Positions 31,145 through 42,513 of a DNA stretch of 48,966 nt are shown here, in pieces (position 1 is the stretch's first letter; each line of letters begins with the position of its first letter). Under the pieces are notes generated by a model. It was not told the origin of the DNA. It made no database searches and saw only the letters and a program-made list of their open reading frames with translations. Position numbers and translations under genes: made by a program. The DNA is taken from positions 1 to 48,966 of the forward strand of contig CANQYE010000008.1 of assembly GCA_947627995.1 (NCBI GenBank), given 5' to 3'. The DNA is from an uncultured Bacilli bacterium (GTDB taxonomy: Bacteria; Bacillota_I; Bacilli_A; RF39; UBA660).

Positions 31145-31813
31145 TCATATCCTTTGTAATTTTTTTAATATATTTTTTAGAATTTTAATTTTTTTGCTTA
31201 AGTATTTTTTACCATACGTAAATTTTGGTATTTTATTATTAATTAATTCCAAATTTTTTAATAAATTTAAAAAATAATTAATATTACTCTTTTCTTTTAT
31301 AAGTATAGGCCCAAACATTAATTCTTTATATGAATACCTTTTTTTCCCTTTTTTAAATACAATTGTTATATATTCTTTATTATTATCTTTTACTACTACT
31401 TCATTTTCAATATAAAACTTTTTTTTAACAATAAAACTTCTTAAATAATAATGATCATTATTTGCTTGTATAACTAATTTATTAATTGATTTATGCTTAT
31501 CTATATTTCTAAGAATACCTATAATACTTTTTGTTCCTAAGCCAGAAATTATGATTGTATTTTTATTTTCGGTATTAATATTTTGTAATCCATCACTTAA
31601 AATAGGAGTTATATATTTTTCTAAATTGTATTTCTTAATATTTTTTTTCGCGTTATTTAAAGCACTATTTAGAATGTCTGAAACAATAATATCTTTAATT
31701 TTTTTTTCTTTAACTAAATAAATATCAAGAAGTGCATGATCACAAGCAATATCAATTATTTTATCATCAGCATCAATCAATGATGCAATACTTTGTAATC
31801 TTGAACTAATCAC
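31145..31813 (-). CDS. trmK: tRNA (adenine(22)-N1)-methyltransferase TrmK
   Basis: [44 protein letters not shown]; next to sigA as usual in Firmicutes. Confidence 0.9.
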   Translation of the reverse strand: MISSRLQSIASLIDADDKIIDIACDHALLDIYLVKEKKIKDIIVSDILNSALNNAKKNIKKYNLEKYITPILSDGLQNINTENKNTIIISGLGTKSIIGILRNIDKHKSINKLVIQANNDHYYLRSFIVKKKFYIENEVVVKDNNKEYITIVFKKGKKRYSYKELMFGPILIKEKSNINYFLNLLKNLELINNKIPKFTYGKKYLSKKIKILKNILKKLQRI

Positions 31814-32891
31814 CTAAAAAATCCCTTAATTTCTTAGCGCGTGATGGATGACGTAATTTTCTTAATGCCTTTGCTTCGATTTGTCGTATTCTTTCACGAG
31901 TTACATTAAATCTTTTCCCTACTTCTTCTAAAGTATGGTTAGTTCCATCTACAAGACCAAATCTAAGCTCTAAAACTTCTTGTTCTCTTTGTTGCAATGT
32001 CATTAAAACATTTTTTATTTCCTCTTTTAAAATTTCATTAGTAGCATATTCTTCTGGTCCCATACTGGAAGTATCTTTAATAAAATCTCCTAAATGAGAA
32101 TCATCTTCTTCTCCAATCGGTGTTTCTAGTGAAACAGGGTCTTGACTTATTTTTATTACTTCACGCACTTTATCAATACTAATACCCATTTTTTTGGCTA
32201 TTTCCTCTTCAGATGGTTCTCTATTTAATTCCAATGTCATTTGTCTTTGAATTCTTGCCATTTTATTAATTGTTTCCACCATATGAACAGGAACACGAAT
32301 AGTTCTAGCTTGATCAGCTAAAGCTCTAGTAATTGCTTGACGAATCCACCAAGTCGCATATGTACTAAATTTATAACCTTTATCGTAATCGAATTTTTCA
32401 ACTGCTTTCATTAAACCTATATTTCCTTCTTGAATAAGATCTAAAAACAGTAATCCACGTCCTACATATCGTTTGGCAATGGATACAACTAGTCTTAAAT
32501 TTGATTCCGCTAATATTTTTTTAGCTTCTTCATCTCCATCAGCAACCCTCATAGAAAGATTTAATTCTTCTTCAGAGGATAATAAACTAATTCGTCCTAT
32601 TTCTTTTAAATAAATACGAACTGGATCATTTATATTGACATCCTTTGTAATAGCTGCATCGTCTAAAATAATTGTCTCGCCCTTAGCACTAGAGCTATCA
32701 TCATCCTCTTCACTTACTACATCTATTTGATTTTCAACTAAAAAATTATATAAATCATCCATTGTGTCAGAATCAATATCTAACCCTTTTAACGCTTCTG
32801 CTAATTGTTCAAAAGTTATAAAACCTTTCTCTTTTCCTAATTTTAATAAATCATTTTTTCTTTCTTCTAAACTTTTAATTTCATTTACCAT
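31806..32891 (-). CDS. rpoD: Primary RNA polymerase sigma factor (RpoD/SigA)
   Basis: [83 protein letters not shown]. Confidence 0.98.
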   Translation of the reverse strand: MVNEIKSLEERKNDLLKLGKEKGFITFEQLAEALKGLDIDSDTMDDLYNFLVENQIDVVSEEDDDSSSAKGETIILDDAAITKDVNINDPVRIYLKEIGRISLLSSEEELNLSMRVADGDEEAKKILAESNLRLVVSIAKRYVGRGLLFLDLIQEGNIGLMKAVEKFDYDKGYKFSTYATWWIRQAITRALADQARTIRVPVHMVETINKMARIQRQMTLELNREPSEEEIAKKMGISIDKVREVIKISQDPVSLETPIGEEDDSHLGDFIKDTSSMGPEEYATNEILKEEIKNVLMTLQQREQEVLELRFGLVDGTNHTLEEVGKRFNVTRERIRQIEAKALRKLRHPSRAKKLRDFLGD

Positions 32892-32892
32892 A

Positions 32893-34635
32893 TTAAACAC
32901 TTCCTTTTTTTATTTTTGTTATTTTTTCTGCTAACGCAATCTTTTTATCAAAATCCAATTCATTTTTTAATTTTTTCTTTAATTCTGCAATTTCTTTATT
33001 TTTTATATCTTCCTTGACTATTTTTATATATCCTTCCATTTCATTTTCATTTATAACTAATTCATTAGAATTTGCTACTATATTATTTAATATATCCACA
33101 TTTTTATTTTTTAAAGAAATAAATGTTATAAAATCGGCTATATTAATATATTTATTAACCTCATAAAAATATAAAATATCATTTATAATACTTAAATATG
33201 TTTTATTAGGAATATATCCTAATTTTTTTTCATACATTTTTATATATATAGGATCACTACACATAAAATAAATTATTGCATCTATTGCTTTTTCATATTT
33301 ATTCAATTTCTTCTTATCATTATGCTTTACTTTTTCTTCAGTTATTTTTTTTATTTTAATTGGCTTTAAATTCGCTAATTTTTCATTTAATATTTTCTTA
33401 TCGATGCCATAATCTGTACTTAATTTATTAATAGTAAGATTTTTTAATATTTCATCATTTTCAGAAACTACATAACTAAGAACTTCATTAATATATGATG
33501 CAAGTTCATTTGTACTATTTAAGTTCTTTTTACTTTTTAAATTATTAATCTTATATTCAAAAAAAGATTTTTTATTTTTGATATTTCGAATATAAGCATC
33601 CTTCCCCATGTTTTTAATATATTCATCGGGATCTTTATAATCACTAAAGCTTATTACAAACGTTTCTATTTGATTTTCATTTAATAAGTTTCCATTTGTT
33701 AATGTTGCTTTTTGGCCTGCTTCATCATTGTCTAAAGAAAGATAAACTGGAACATTTAATTTCTTTAGCAAATTAATTTGTTTATCAGTTAATGCACTAC
33801 CCATTAAGGCAACAACATTTTTGATTCCAACTGAGGACAATCTAATAGCATCCATTTGTCCTTCCACTAAAATTACAAAGTTTGCTTTTTTAATGTGCTT
33901 TTTTGCATTATATAAATTATATAATATAGACCCTTTGTTAAAAATTTTTGTTTCTTTTGTATTAATATATTTAGAAGTCTCTTCATTATTATATATTCTA
34001 GCACTATAAGAAACTATAAATCCTTCGTTATTTACTATAGGGAACATAATTCGATTAACAAATATATCATGGGCTTGTCCATCGTATTTTGAAATTAATC
34101 CTAATTCTTCTAAATCAGAAATTGGTATCTTTTTGTTTAAAAAGATATTTGTCAACGCGAATTTATCATTTAAGCTAACACCAATTTTAAATTCCTCAAT
34201 TACCTCTTCATTAAGTCCTCTTTCTTTTAAATATTTTAATGCTTTTTTTCCTATTTCAGTCTTTAAATTATTTTGATAATATTTGGTAGCTAAGGAATAT
34301 ATGTCATATTCTTTTTTATATTTAATATTTTCTGCAACTTTAAATTTATTATTATAAGTAATACCAATTTTATCAGCAACTATTGATACCGCTTCTTGAT
34401 AAGTAACATTTTCGTATTCTTTTACGAATGTAAAAACATTACCGGCCGCTCCACATGAAAAACATTTATATATTTGTTTACTTTCAGAAATGCTCATACT
34501 TGGTGAATGATCATCATGGAAAGGACAAATACAAAAATAATTACTTCCTTTTTTACTTATATTTATATAGCTGCCAATTATATCAACAATATTTGCTTGT
34601 GTTCTTATATTGTTTATAGCTTCATTGTTCGACAT
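32893..34635 (-). CDS. dnaG: DNA primase
   Basis: CHC2 zinc finger [35 protein letters not shown]; Toprim [27 protein letters not shown]. Confidence 0.97.
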   Translation of the reverse strand: MSNNEAINNIRTQANIVDIIGSYINISKKGSNYFCICPFHDDHSPSMSISESKQIYKCFSCGAAGNVFTFVKEYENVTYQEAVSIVADKIGITYNNKFKVAENIKYKKEYDIYSLATKYYQNNLKTEIGKKALKYLKERGLNEEVIEEFKIGVSLNDKFALTNIFLNKKIPISDLEELGLISKYDGQAHDIFVNRIMFPIVNNEGFIVSYSARIYNNEETSKYINTKETKIFNKGSILYNLYNAKKHIKKANFVILVEGQMDAIRLSSVGIKNVVALMGSALTDKQINLLKKLNVPVYLSLDNDEAGQKATLTNGNLLNENQIETFVISFSDYKDPDEYIKNMGKDAYIRNIKNKKSFFEYKINNLKSKKNLNSTNELASYINEVLSYVVSENDEILKNLTINKLSTDYGIDKKILNEKLANLKPIKIKKITEEKVKHNDKKKLNKYEKAIDAIIYFMCSDPIYIKMYEKKLGYIPNKTYLSIINDILYFYEVNKYINIADFITFISLKNKNVDILNNIVANSNELVINENEMEGYIKIVKEDIKNKEIAELKKKLKNELDFDKKIALAEKITKIKKGSV

Positions 34636-34718
34636 AAAAAAACACGCCCTTCTATATTTATATATTCGAAGTAACATGCTAATTTCCTTTTTTTATCTTT
34701 ATTTTTTTACTAAAAACT

Positions 34719-35621
34719 TTAATTTTTATTCAAATATGACAATTTTTGAACAAAATTATCTATAAAATTTGCAAAACACGACAAAATAGAAATACTCAAA
34801 ATAACCGAAATAAAACTTTTTGTTGTGATAATCAATATATAACTTATCACTCCACATAAAATACCATATATTATTTTACTTGTTTTTAAATAAGGACTCG
34901 ATTTCATATGAGGAGATATGAATATTGCACAAAATAAAGTTGAATATGAAAATAGTGGTAAAAAAGATTTAGTTAAATTTGGTGAAATTATAAAATTAAC
35001 AAAACATAACAAAGCCATAGTAATAATCATAAATAAAGAAATTTCTTTTTTATAAAGAGGATTTGTTGATAAAAATATCCAAGATATAATTATTATAAAA
35101 TTACAAGTACTACACATTCCGCCACTTACGCTACCAAAAAATAGACTTTTAAATGAACCAGTATAATTATTACTCATTTCAAATTCATTTAAATAATTAT
35201 ATTTCATTACATATAGAAAAATAATTAATAAACATAATTTACAAAAAGCAATATTATTCATATTAAATTTTTTATTTAAAAATAAAAATAAAAATTCAAA
35301 AATCAAATATAATAACCAAAATACTATAATATTTACTTGTGGCATTATTACCATACTTATTATTACACCATCTAATAAATTAATGTTATTCCATATATTT
35401 TTTTCTTTTAAAATTATTTTTTGAATTAATATATTTATTAATAAGGAACCCAGTATTAATATAATCGGCTTAAACATTTGCATAAAATTTATATAATTAT
35501 TTAAAAATAAATAAATACCATTTTTATAAAATCCATATATTATTAAAGGTACTAAAGCTAATAATAAATATATATTATATTTTTTTATATCATTATCTGT
35601 AGTTATAAAAGGGCCTTTCAT
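34719..35621 (-). CDS. RnfD-like membrane protein (divergent)
   Basis: N-terminus GPFITTDNDIKKYNIYLLLALVPL resembles RnfD; multiple TMs; FFGSVSGGMCSTC aligns by eye to the RnfD GSIGETS region; adjacent to RnfC-like gene. Confidence 0.7.
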   Translation of the reverse strand: MKGPFITTDNDIKKYNIYLLLALVPLIIYGFYKNGIYLFLNNYINFMQMFKPIILILGSLLINILIQKIILKEKNIWNNINLLDGVIISMVIMPQVNIIVFWLLYLIFEFLFLFLNKKFNMNNIAFCKLCLLIIFLYVMKYNYLNEFEMSNNYTGSFKSLFFGSVSGGMCSTCNFIIIISWIFLSTNPLYKKEISLFMIITMALLCFVNFIISPNLTKSFLPLFSYSTLFCAIFISPHMKSSPYLKTSKIIYGILCGVISYILIITTKSFISVILSISILSCFANFIDNFVQKLSYLNKN

Positions 35622-36793
35622 TCTTTTTCACTCTTTTCTAAATATTTATTTAAATTTATATGTGCAGGACATATATAAGAACACAATCCACAATGTAGAC
35701 ATTTACTTATATCCGTTTTTTTATTATTTAGAAGTAATACTGGATTTATTTTTACTGGACAATTAAAATAACATTGCCCACACTTAATACATTCTGTCGA
35801 CATAATTTTTTCTTTTTTCTTTATAATTATTCCGTTTAATAAAGGAGTTACAATTAAACTATTTATATCAATTTCATTGCCGCTCAAAAGTCCATTAGCA
35901 ATAAATATTAAATTATCTTCATCTTTTATTTTAATTAAATCATTAATTATATTTTTTATTGATGATCCAATTTTAGCATTAACTACCTTAGGATTTTTAA
36001 TTCCATCGCCGCTTATAGTTATTAATTTTTCAGTAGCAGATAAACTTCTTTTCAAAGCTAAATATATTTCATATATAGTAGAACTTTTAAGTACACACCC
36101 TTTTTTTAATTTTAAATAATTTTTTAAAATAGCGTAATTATCAATTGGGTAAATATCCTCTACCAATTTTAAATCAATATTAGGAAACGTCCCAATATAG
36201 TCAATTGATTTAGTTATAATTTCATTAGCATTATTTTTTATAATAAACATACATTTTTTAAAATGAAAAATTTGCATAATAGCATCTAATGTTTCTAATA
36301 TTTCATAAATATATTTAGAAGTTAAAAACAATTCAGATGCTATATACGGTTCTGATTCAATGGTGTTAATAATTAAAACTTCTTCTCCTATATGTTTTTT
36401 TAGTATTTCACTAACATTATTTTTCTCTTCATAAATACCATAATTATTAATAATTTCTAAAACTTTATCAACAGAATAAGCATTAATGTCTTTTTTTACC
36501 CCAGATCTTCTTTGAAGCTTCTCTTTGAAATCATTTTCAATTACTAAACAATTAAGTATTTTACCATTTTCGACCATCATTTTTTTAGTACCTACAAATT
36601 TTCCACTTACACTACTAAAAATTTTTTTATCTTCATAATCTAAAATATGCATATTTTTATAAATATAATCATTATTATTTACTTTTAATTTAACGTTCGA
36701 ATTGTATGGAATAAAAACATAATCTGGTGTTAAATAATCATCTATTTTAGATTGTAACTTTATATTATAATCTTTTTTAATTGAACAACTCAT
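35618..36793 (-). CDS. RnfC-like 4Fe-4S protein (divergent)
   Basis: LIINTIESEPYIASELFL, two clusters CIKCGQCYFNCP and CLHCGLCSYICP. Confidence 0.8.
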   Translation of the reverse strand: MSCSIKKDYNIKLQSKIDDYLTPDYVFIPYNSNVKLKVNNNDYIYKNMHILDYEDKKIFSSVSGKFVGTKKMMVENGKILNCLVIENDFKEKLQRRSGVKKDINAYSVDKVLEIINNYGIYEEKNNVSEILKKHIGEEVLIINTIESEPYIASELFLTSKYIYEILETLDAIMQIFHFKKCMFIIKNNANEIITKSIDYIGTFPNIDLKLVEDIYPIDNYAILKNYLKLKKGCVLKSSTIYEIYLALKRSLSATEKLITISGDGIKNPKVVNAKIGSSIKNIINDLIKIKDEDNLIFIANGLLSGNEIDINSLIVTPLLNGIIIKKKEKIMSTECIKCGQCYFNCPVKINPVLLLNNKKTDISKCLHCGLCSYICPAHINLNKYLEKSEKE

Positions 36794-36835
36794 GTTACCA
36801 CTTTCCTTGTTTAAATTATACTATTTTTTTTACAT

Positions 36836-36856
36836 AAAAAAAAGAGAAAATCTCTA
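36836..36856 (-). terminator. Short terminator hairpin downstream of the TasA/camelysin-like gene
   Basis: Minus strand AGAGATTTTCTCTTTTTTTT. Confidence 0.5.
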
Positions 36857-36860
36857 ATTA

Positions 36861-37391
36861 CTACGAATTACAATTACTTGCATCAACAATAATTGAAGCC
36901 CAAAAATATTTATATCCAGCTGTGGCCAAAGTTTCATTTTCGTTAATCCAAACACGCAATGTATATGTTTTAGTAGCATTGGGTTTTAATGTGCCAAAAA
37001 AAGCAGAATTGTTATTAAAATCAGTTAATATATGGGAATTACTATCGATTGAATATTTAAGCTGACTTTCAGTCAACGCATCTGGATCGCCCTCTGCATC
37101 ATTTCGTAAACTAACTTGATAACATGCATCATAATCCCCTGTATTTTTTATTGTAAAAGTATATGGATCAGTATTTTGTCCAGACGAATCGCTCATAGGA
37201 TAAGTATTTTCTAAATATATTTGATTAGTTCCATTAAAAGTAATCTCAAAGGTGCCACTTGTTATAGTTTGTGGTGTTGTTTGTTCTTTATTTACAATAA
37301 AATATGCATAAGTAATACCAATTGTACTAATTGCAATTACTAATGTTAATACAACTATCATAATAATTAAATTTCTCTTTCTATTTTTCAT
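36861..37391 (-). CDS. Secreted protein with SipW/TasA-type signal peptide (camelysin/TasA-like)
   Basis: LTLVIAISTIGITYAYFIVNKEQTTPQTITSGTFEITFNG; beta-rich extracellular sequence. Confidence 0.65.
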   Translation of the reverse strand: MKNRKRNLIIMIVVLTLVIAISTIGITYAYFIVNKEQTTPQTITSGTFEITFNGTNQIYLENTYPMSDSSGQNTDPYTFTIKNTGDYDACYQVSLRNDAEGDPDALTESQLKYSIDSNSHILTDFNNNSAFFGTLKPNATKTYTLRVWINENETLATAGYKYFWASIIVDASNCNS

Positions 37392-37447
37392 AGTATCACC
37401 TAATATAATTTTAACAAATAATCTTTTTTTTTACAAATATATAGCTA

Positions 37448-39196
37448 TTATTTCAATATTGCTTTTATTCTTCTAACTCCAGCAGATGAAGATTCTTCTT
37501 TTATGATAATGAATTCTCCTAATTCCGAAGTATTTTTAACATGTGGTCCACCGCATAATTCACGAGAAAGATTATCAATAGAATAGACTGTAACTATATC
37601 TGGATACTTCTCAATAAACATACATTCTGCTCCCGATTTTATAGCTTCTTCTTTTGTCATCTCTGTTTTTATTACATCGTGTCCTTCTTGAATCCATTTA
37701 TTAACAAGTTTTTCAACTTTATTTTTTTCATCTTCGGTAAGTTTATGATCACATGAGAAATCAAAACGCATTCTTTCTGAAGTAATATTACTTCCCTTTT
37801 GATGAACATCTTTAGATACAATTTGTTTTAAAGCAGCATTTAATAAATGAGTGGCTGTATGGTATTTAATTTCCATTTCTCCATCGCTAGCAAGACCGCC
37901 TTTAAATTTTCCAGCAGACGCAGTTCGTGATTTTTCTTGATGTTCTTTAAATTTTTCTTTAAATCCAATAGTATCCACGATTATATTTCTTTCCTTTGCA
38001 ATTTCTTCAGTCAATTCAATTGGAAAACCATATGTATCATATAATTTAAAAGCAGTAATGGCATCTATTTTATTGTTTTTTATATAATTTAAAGATTTTT
38101 CAAATTCTTTTAAACCTTTTTCCAAAGTTTTATTAAATTTATTTTTTTCATTTTCTAAAACTTCTAATATTGTTTCTCTATTTTCTTTTAATTCAGAATA
38201 ATATTTTTCATAAATATGGATTATTTCAATAGCAATTTCAGATATAAAATTTGAATTTATATTTATGTCTATTTTTTTAGCATAGCGAATGGCTCTTCGA
38301 ATTAATCTTCTCAAAATATAACCTTGATCTGTATTAGATGGTTTAATGCCCGATTTATCACCGGCAATAAAAACCGCACTTCGTATATGATCAGCTATTA
38401 TTCTCATTTCTTTTTCGTTACCGAGATACGATTTATTAGAAATTTTTTCAATCTTGGATATTATTGGTAACCACAAAGAAGATTTATAATTATCATCTAC
38501 TCCTTCAAGAATTGCTACCATTCTCTCAACACCCATTCCAGTATCAACATTTTTATTTGGCAAATCGATAAAGGTATTTTCATTTATTTTATTATATTGC
38601 ATAAAAACATTATTCCATATTTCTACCCATCTTTCATCATTCGGGTCAAAAAAATTAGGAACAGCTTCATCGCTGCGAAAATAAAAAATCTCTGTATCTG
38701 GGCCACAAGGTCCAGTTTCCCCCGCAATCCAAAAATTATCATTTTTAGTCTTAATGATTTTTTCAGATGGGATGCCTAAAGATTTCCATATGCTGATTGA
38801 TTCTTTATCTTCATCAATATTATCATTTCCAGCAAAGACTGTTACAGCAAGCTTTTCTTTTGGAATATTTAAAACTTTGGTTAAAAATTCAAAACTCCAA
38901 GTAATAGATTCTTTTTTAAAATAATCGCCCAATGACCAATTTCCTAACATTTCAAAAAAAGTATGATGATAAGTATCCCCTATATTATCTAAATCATTTG
39001 TTCTTAAACATTTTTGATAATTACATATTCTAGTACCATAAGGGTGCTTCTGTCCCATTAAATAAGGTATCAATGGTTGCATTCCAGCTGTATTAAATAA
39101 AACTGATGGATCATTTTCAGGAACTACTGGGGCAGATGGTATTTGTTTATGTCCTTTACTTTTAAAAAAATCGATATATAAATCTTTTAAATTCAT
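37448..39196 (-). CDS. alaS: Alanyl-tRNA synthetase, short form ending after the editing domain
   Basis: FFKSKGHKQIPSAPVVPENDPSVLFNTAGMQPLIPYLMG, DTGMGVERM, HTATHLLNAAL, CGGPHVKNTSELGEF; ends GVRRIKAILK*. Confidence 0.93.
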   Translation of the reverse strand: MNLKDLYIDFFKSKGHKQIPSAPVVPENDPSVLFNTAGMQPLIPYLMGQKHPYGTRICNYQKCLRTNDLDNIGDTYHHTFFEMLGNWSLGDYFKKESITWSFEFLTKVLNIPKEKLAVTVFAGNDNIDEDKESISIWKSLGIPSEKIIKTKNDNFWIAGETGPCGPDTEIFYFRSDEAVPNFFDPNDERWVEIWNNVFMQYNKINENTFIDLPNKNVDTGMGVERMVAILEGVDDNYKSSLWLPIISKIEKISNKSYLGNEKEMRIIADHIRSAVFIAGDKSGIKPSNTDQGYILRRLIRRAIRYAKKIDININSNFISEIAIEIIHIYEKYYSELKENRETILEVLENEKNKFNKTLEKGLKEFEKSLNYIKNNKIDAITAFKLYDTYGFPIELTEEIAKERNIIVDTIGFKEKFKEHQEKSRTASAGKFKGGLASDGEMEIKYHTATHLLNAALKQIVSKDVHQKGSNITSERMRFDFSCDHKLTEDEKNKVEKLVNKWIQEGHDVIKTEMTKEEAIKSGAECMFIEKYPDIVTVYSIDNLSRELCGGPHVKNTSELGEFIIIKEESSSAGVRRIKAILK

Positions 39197-39200
39197 AAAA

Positions 39201-39740
39201 CTACTCCTTTATTATTTTTATAATTTTTTCTTTCAATTTAGAAATTGAATCATCATTTTTTACTCTATAATCAAAAGAATGATAATTGTTTAATGCTTGT
39301 TCTGAAATATGTTTTTTTTCCTTTTCATTTAATGTGCTTTGTTCATTTTCACTTTGTACTAAAATTGAACAAACAAATGGGTAATTTTTCTTTAAAGCCT
39401 CTATCTCTTCAGGAAATCTCACATCAGATATAATAACACCAGAACAAAATTTTTGATAAACTTTTATATCTTCCATAATTCTATTGACAAAAAAATTATC
39501 TAAGCTTATATTTTCTCGAATTACTATACCTAAATCTTGTAAAAAAGCTCGTGGTTTTAGTTTTTCATCGTAATTCCAATCTAAAATTTCATGAGCATAT
39601 AATTTTAAATATTTTGAATATTCAGTTATTATAAATTTTTTATTTTTTTCTAAAAAGTAATTTTTAATTATTTGGGCAATGGTTGATTTACCACTATGAG
39701 CTTTACCACAAATTAAATATATTTTAAAATCATTTCCCAT
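39201..39740 (-). CDS. P-loop (deoxy)nucleoside monophosphate kinase-like protein
   Basis: ICGKAHSGKSTIAQII P-loop; VIISDVRFPEEIEALK typical of dNMP kinases. Confidence 0.7.
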   Translation of the reverse strand: MGNDFKIYLICGKAHSGKSTIAQIIKNYFLEKNKKFIITEYSKYLKLYAHEILDWNYDEKLKPRAFLQDLGIVIRENISLDNFFVNRIMEDIKVYQKFCSGVIISDVRFPEEIEALKKNYPFVCSILVQSENEQSTLNEKEKKHISEQALNNYHSFDYRVKNDDSISKLKEKIIKIIKE

Positions 39741-40932
39741 TTTTTAATCTTCCTATAATAACGCTTTTTTGTTTTTTATCCTCAAAATATTCATCATTAT
39801 AGTTAAAGAAATCAAACTTTTGAATAAAGAAATTAAACAAAATTTTTAATAATGCAATCAAAGGCGTCGAAATAATCATACCAAATATCCCGAAGAAATG
39901 TCCAAATAACATTAAACCGAGTATGATTGTTACTGGATGTAATTGCATCTTTTTTCCCATGATATATGGTGTAAAAAAATTACCATCTAATTGTTGAATC
40001 ACAAAAATACTAATAGCTACTAAAATACCTGTTGTAGTAGATTGTGTTAAGCCTACTACAACTGCAGGCACTGCACCAATATATGGTCCTATATATGGTA
40101 TTATATTAGTTATGCCACAAAAAAGGCCAAATAATAGCGGTGCTTTAAGTCCAATAATTGCAAAAGCTATAGAAGATGCAATAAATATTGCTGTTGAAAC
40201 AATTAAAGTACCTTTAACAAAATTATATGATTGTTTACTTATCTTAGATAATAAGACATCTATTTCATAACGATATTTTTTTGGAAATAAAGATATGAAA
40301 TATTTAGAAATCGAATTAAAATTAACTAACATATAAAATCCTATTATTATACTTATAAAAACAAATCCTATTCCTGACACTAATTCAGAAATAATTTTTA
40401 AAATTGTATTAGGTAAATTAATTGAAATAGTCCTAATATAGCCTTCTAAGTTTTCTAATATAGAAATCCTAATAGACTCAACATCGAAGCCAGAAAAAGA
40501 ATTTTTAATATTAGAAAATAAATCGTTAATTAAATCTCGGCATCTTGAAAAAATACTTGGAATCGATCCAATTAAATCATTAAACTGAGTATTGATTATA
40601 GGTATCAACGTAAGTAAAAATAACGCAATTAAAATAATCAAACCGAAAAATACAATCAATGTTCCAAATATTCTTTTAAGTCCCTTTTTTTCAAAATAAT
40701 TAACAATAGGATTAAAGACCCATGCAATTAAAAATCCGATTAATAATGGCATAGATATTTTAATAATAGTAAAAATAAAATCAAAAATTTTTAATTCCTT
40801 AGCTAAAATAGTGATTAAAAATATAACGCAAGCAATTATAACAATATAAAAAACCTTTAAAATTTTTGATGATAAATTTAATATTTCATTTAACTTTTTT
40901 TTATTAATGTTTTGCTCTTCATTTTTTTTCAT
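39730..40932 (-). CDS. AI-2E family transporter / permease
   Basis: Hydrophobic; ITNIIPYIGPYIGAVPAVVVGL, QQLDGNFFTPYIMGKKMQLHPVTIILGLMLFGHFFGIFGMIISTPL. Confidence 0.93.
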   Translation of the reverse strand: MKKNEEQNINKKKLNEILNLSSKILKVFYIVIIACVIFLITILAKELKIFDFIFTIIKISMPLLIGFLIAWVFNPIVNYFEKKGLKRIFGTLIVFFGLIILIALFLLTLIPIINTQFNDLIGSIPSIFSRCRDLINDLFSNIKNSFSGFDVESIRISILENLEGYIRTISINLPNTILKIISELVSGIGFVFISIIIGFYMLVNFNSISKYFISLFPKKYRYEIDVLLSKISKQSYNFVKGTLIVSTAIFIASSIAFAIIGLKAPLLFGLFCGITNIIPYIGPYIGAVPAVVVGLTQSTTTGILVAISIFVIQQLDGNFFTPYIMGKKMQLHPVTIILGLMLFGHFFGIFGMIISTPLIALLKILFNFFIQKFDFFNYNDEYFEDKKQKSVIIGRLKNGK

Positions 40933-40990
40933 AAGACCTCCATATCTAAATTATATCACCTTTTTTTTTATTTATAAATAAAAAAAAGGC

Positions 40991-42421
40991 TTAGTATTGT
41001 TTGCCCCAATAAATTTTATATTTTGCCTCTTGACCACATACAACACAAGGCCCATTAACTTTTTCATTTTCTATAATGCAACGTGATTTAAAAGTAGTAT
41101 CATCCTTTATTTTATCTTCACATAAAACATTCCCACACCAATTTGTTTTAATAAATCCTGGTTTATTTGAAGCAATATCCTTAAATTCTTCATAATTATT
41201 TGCAATATGAATCATACTATCACGACGTTTTAATGCTTTTTGATACATATCATTTTGGATATTATCGAATAATTGTTTTAATTTATCAATTTCAAAATCT
41301 TTAGAAAATTTAATTTTTTCTAATGTATCACGTCGTACTATAGTAATTTCATCATTTTCTAAATCACGCATTCCTACTTCAATTCTAACAGGATAACCTT
41401 TTATTTCAGCTTCAGCAAATTTAAAACCAGGTGATTTTTCACTATTATCAATTTTATATGTAATATTTTCTTTTTTTAATTTTTCGCTAATTTTATCAAT
41501 AACATTTTTTATTTTATCATTTTCTTCTATTTTTCCAATAGGAATAATTATTACTTTAATAGGAGCTATCTTAGGTGGTAAGACTAATCCTGAATCATCA
41601 CCATGTGTCATTATAAGCCCACCAATCATTCTAGTTGTCACTCCCCATGATGTTTGATAAGGTGCTTGTAAAACATTATCTCTATTTAAAAATTCTATTC
41701 CAAAGGCTTTAGCAAAATCTGAGCCAAAATAATGACTTGTCCCATTTTGTAAGGCTACTCCATCATACATCATTGCTTCTATTGTATAGCTTGCATTAGC
41801 ACCAGCAAATTTTTCTTTTTCAGTTTTTCTACCTGTAATTACTGGCATTGCTAAATATTTTTTTTGAAATTCTTCATATATTTTTAACATTCTAATTGTT
41901 TCTTCTTTTGCTTCCTTTTCAGTTTCATGCATTGTATGTCCTTCTTGCCATAAAATTTCTCTGCTTCTTAAAAAAGGCCTCGTTGTTTTTTCCCATCTTA
42001 CAATAGTGCACCATTGATTATATAATTTAGGTAAATCTCGATATGATTTGATTATTTTTTTATAATGTTCACAAAATAATACTTCACTTGTTGGACGTAC
42101 ACAGATTCTTTCATTTAATTGTTCATTTCCACCGCTAGTAACCCATGCAACTTCTGGTGCAAATCCAGCAACATGATTTTTTTCTATATTTAATAAACTT
42201 TCTGGTATAAACATTGGCATTTGAATATTTTCATGGTTGGTTTCTTTAAACTTAGCATCTAAAATCTTCACCATTTCTTCCCATATTGCGTAACCATATG
42301 GTCTTATTATCATGCTGCCTTTCATAGAAGAATAATCTATTAAATCTGCTTTTTTAATAATATCGGTATACCATTTTCCAAAGTCAATATCTCTTCCTGT
42401 TATCTCTTTTACTTTACTCAT
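40991..42421 (-). CDS. proS: Prolyl-tRNA synthetase, archaeal/eukaryote-like (type 3) form
   Basis: KGSMIIRPYGYAIWEEMVKILD, CVRPTSEVLFCEHYKKIIKSYRDLPKLYNQWCTIVRWEKTTRPFLRSREILWQEGHTMH. Confidence 0.95.
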   Translation of the reverse strand: MSKVKEITGRDIDFGKWYTDIIKKADLIDYSSMKGSMIIRPYGYAIWEEMVKILDAKFKETNHENIQMPMFIPESLLNIEKNHVAGFAPEVAWVTSGGNEQLNERICVRPTSEVLFCEHYKKIIKSYRDLPKLYNQWCTIVRWEKTTRPFLRSREILWQEGHTMHETEKEAKEETIRMLKIYEEFQKKYLAMPVITGRKTEKEKFAGANASYTIEAMMYDGVALQNGTSHYFGSDFAKAFGIEFLNRDNVLQAPYQTSWGVTTRMIGGLIMTHGDDSGLVLPPKIAPIKVIIIPIGKIEENDKIKNVIDKISEKLKKENITYKIDNSEKSPGFKFAEAEIKGYPVRIEVGMRDLENDEITIVRRDTLEKIKFSKDFEIDKLKQLFDNIQNDMYQKALKRRDSMIHIANNYEEFKDIASNKPGFIKTNWCGNVLCEDKIKDDTTFKSRCIIENEKVNGPCVVCGQEAKYKIYWGKQY

Positions 42422-42486
42422 AATTTCACCTTCTTGATATAAATTATTATAACTTTAAATAAAATTATTTGCAAGATAGCCTATTT

Positions 42487-42513
42487 AAAAAAACTATAAA
42501 TTATAGTTTTTTT
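42487..42513 (-). terminator. Terminator overlapping the stop codon of the HA-repeat gene
   Basis: AAAAAAACTATAA-A-TTATAGTTTTTTT inverted repeat containing the TAA stop. Confidence 0.65.
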
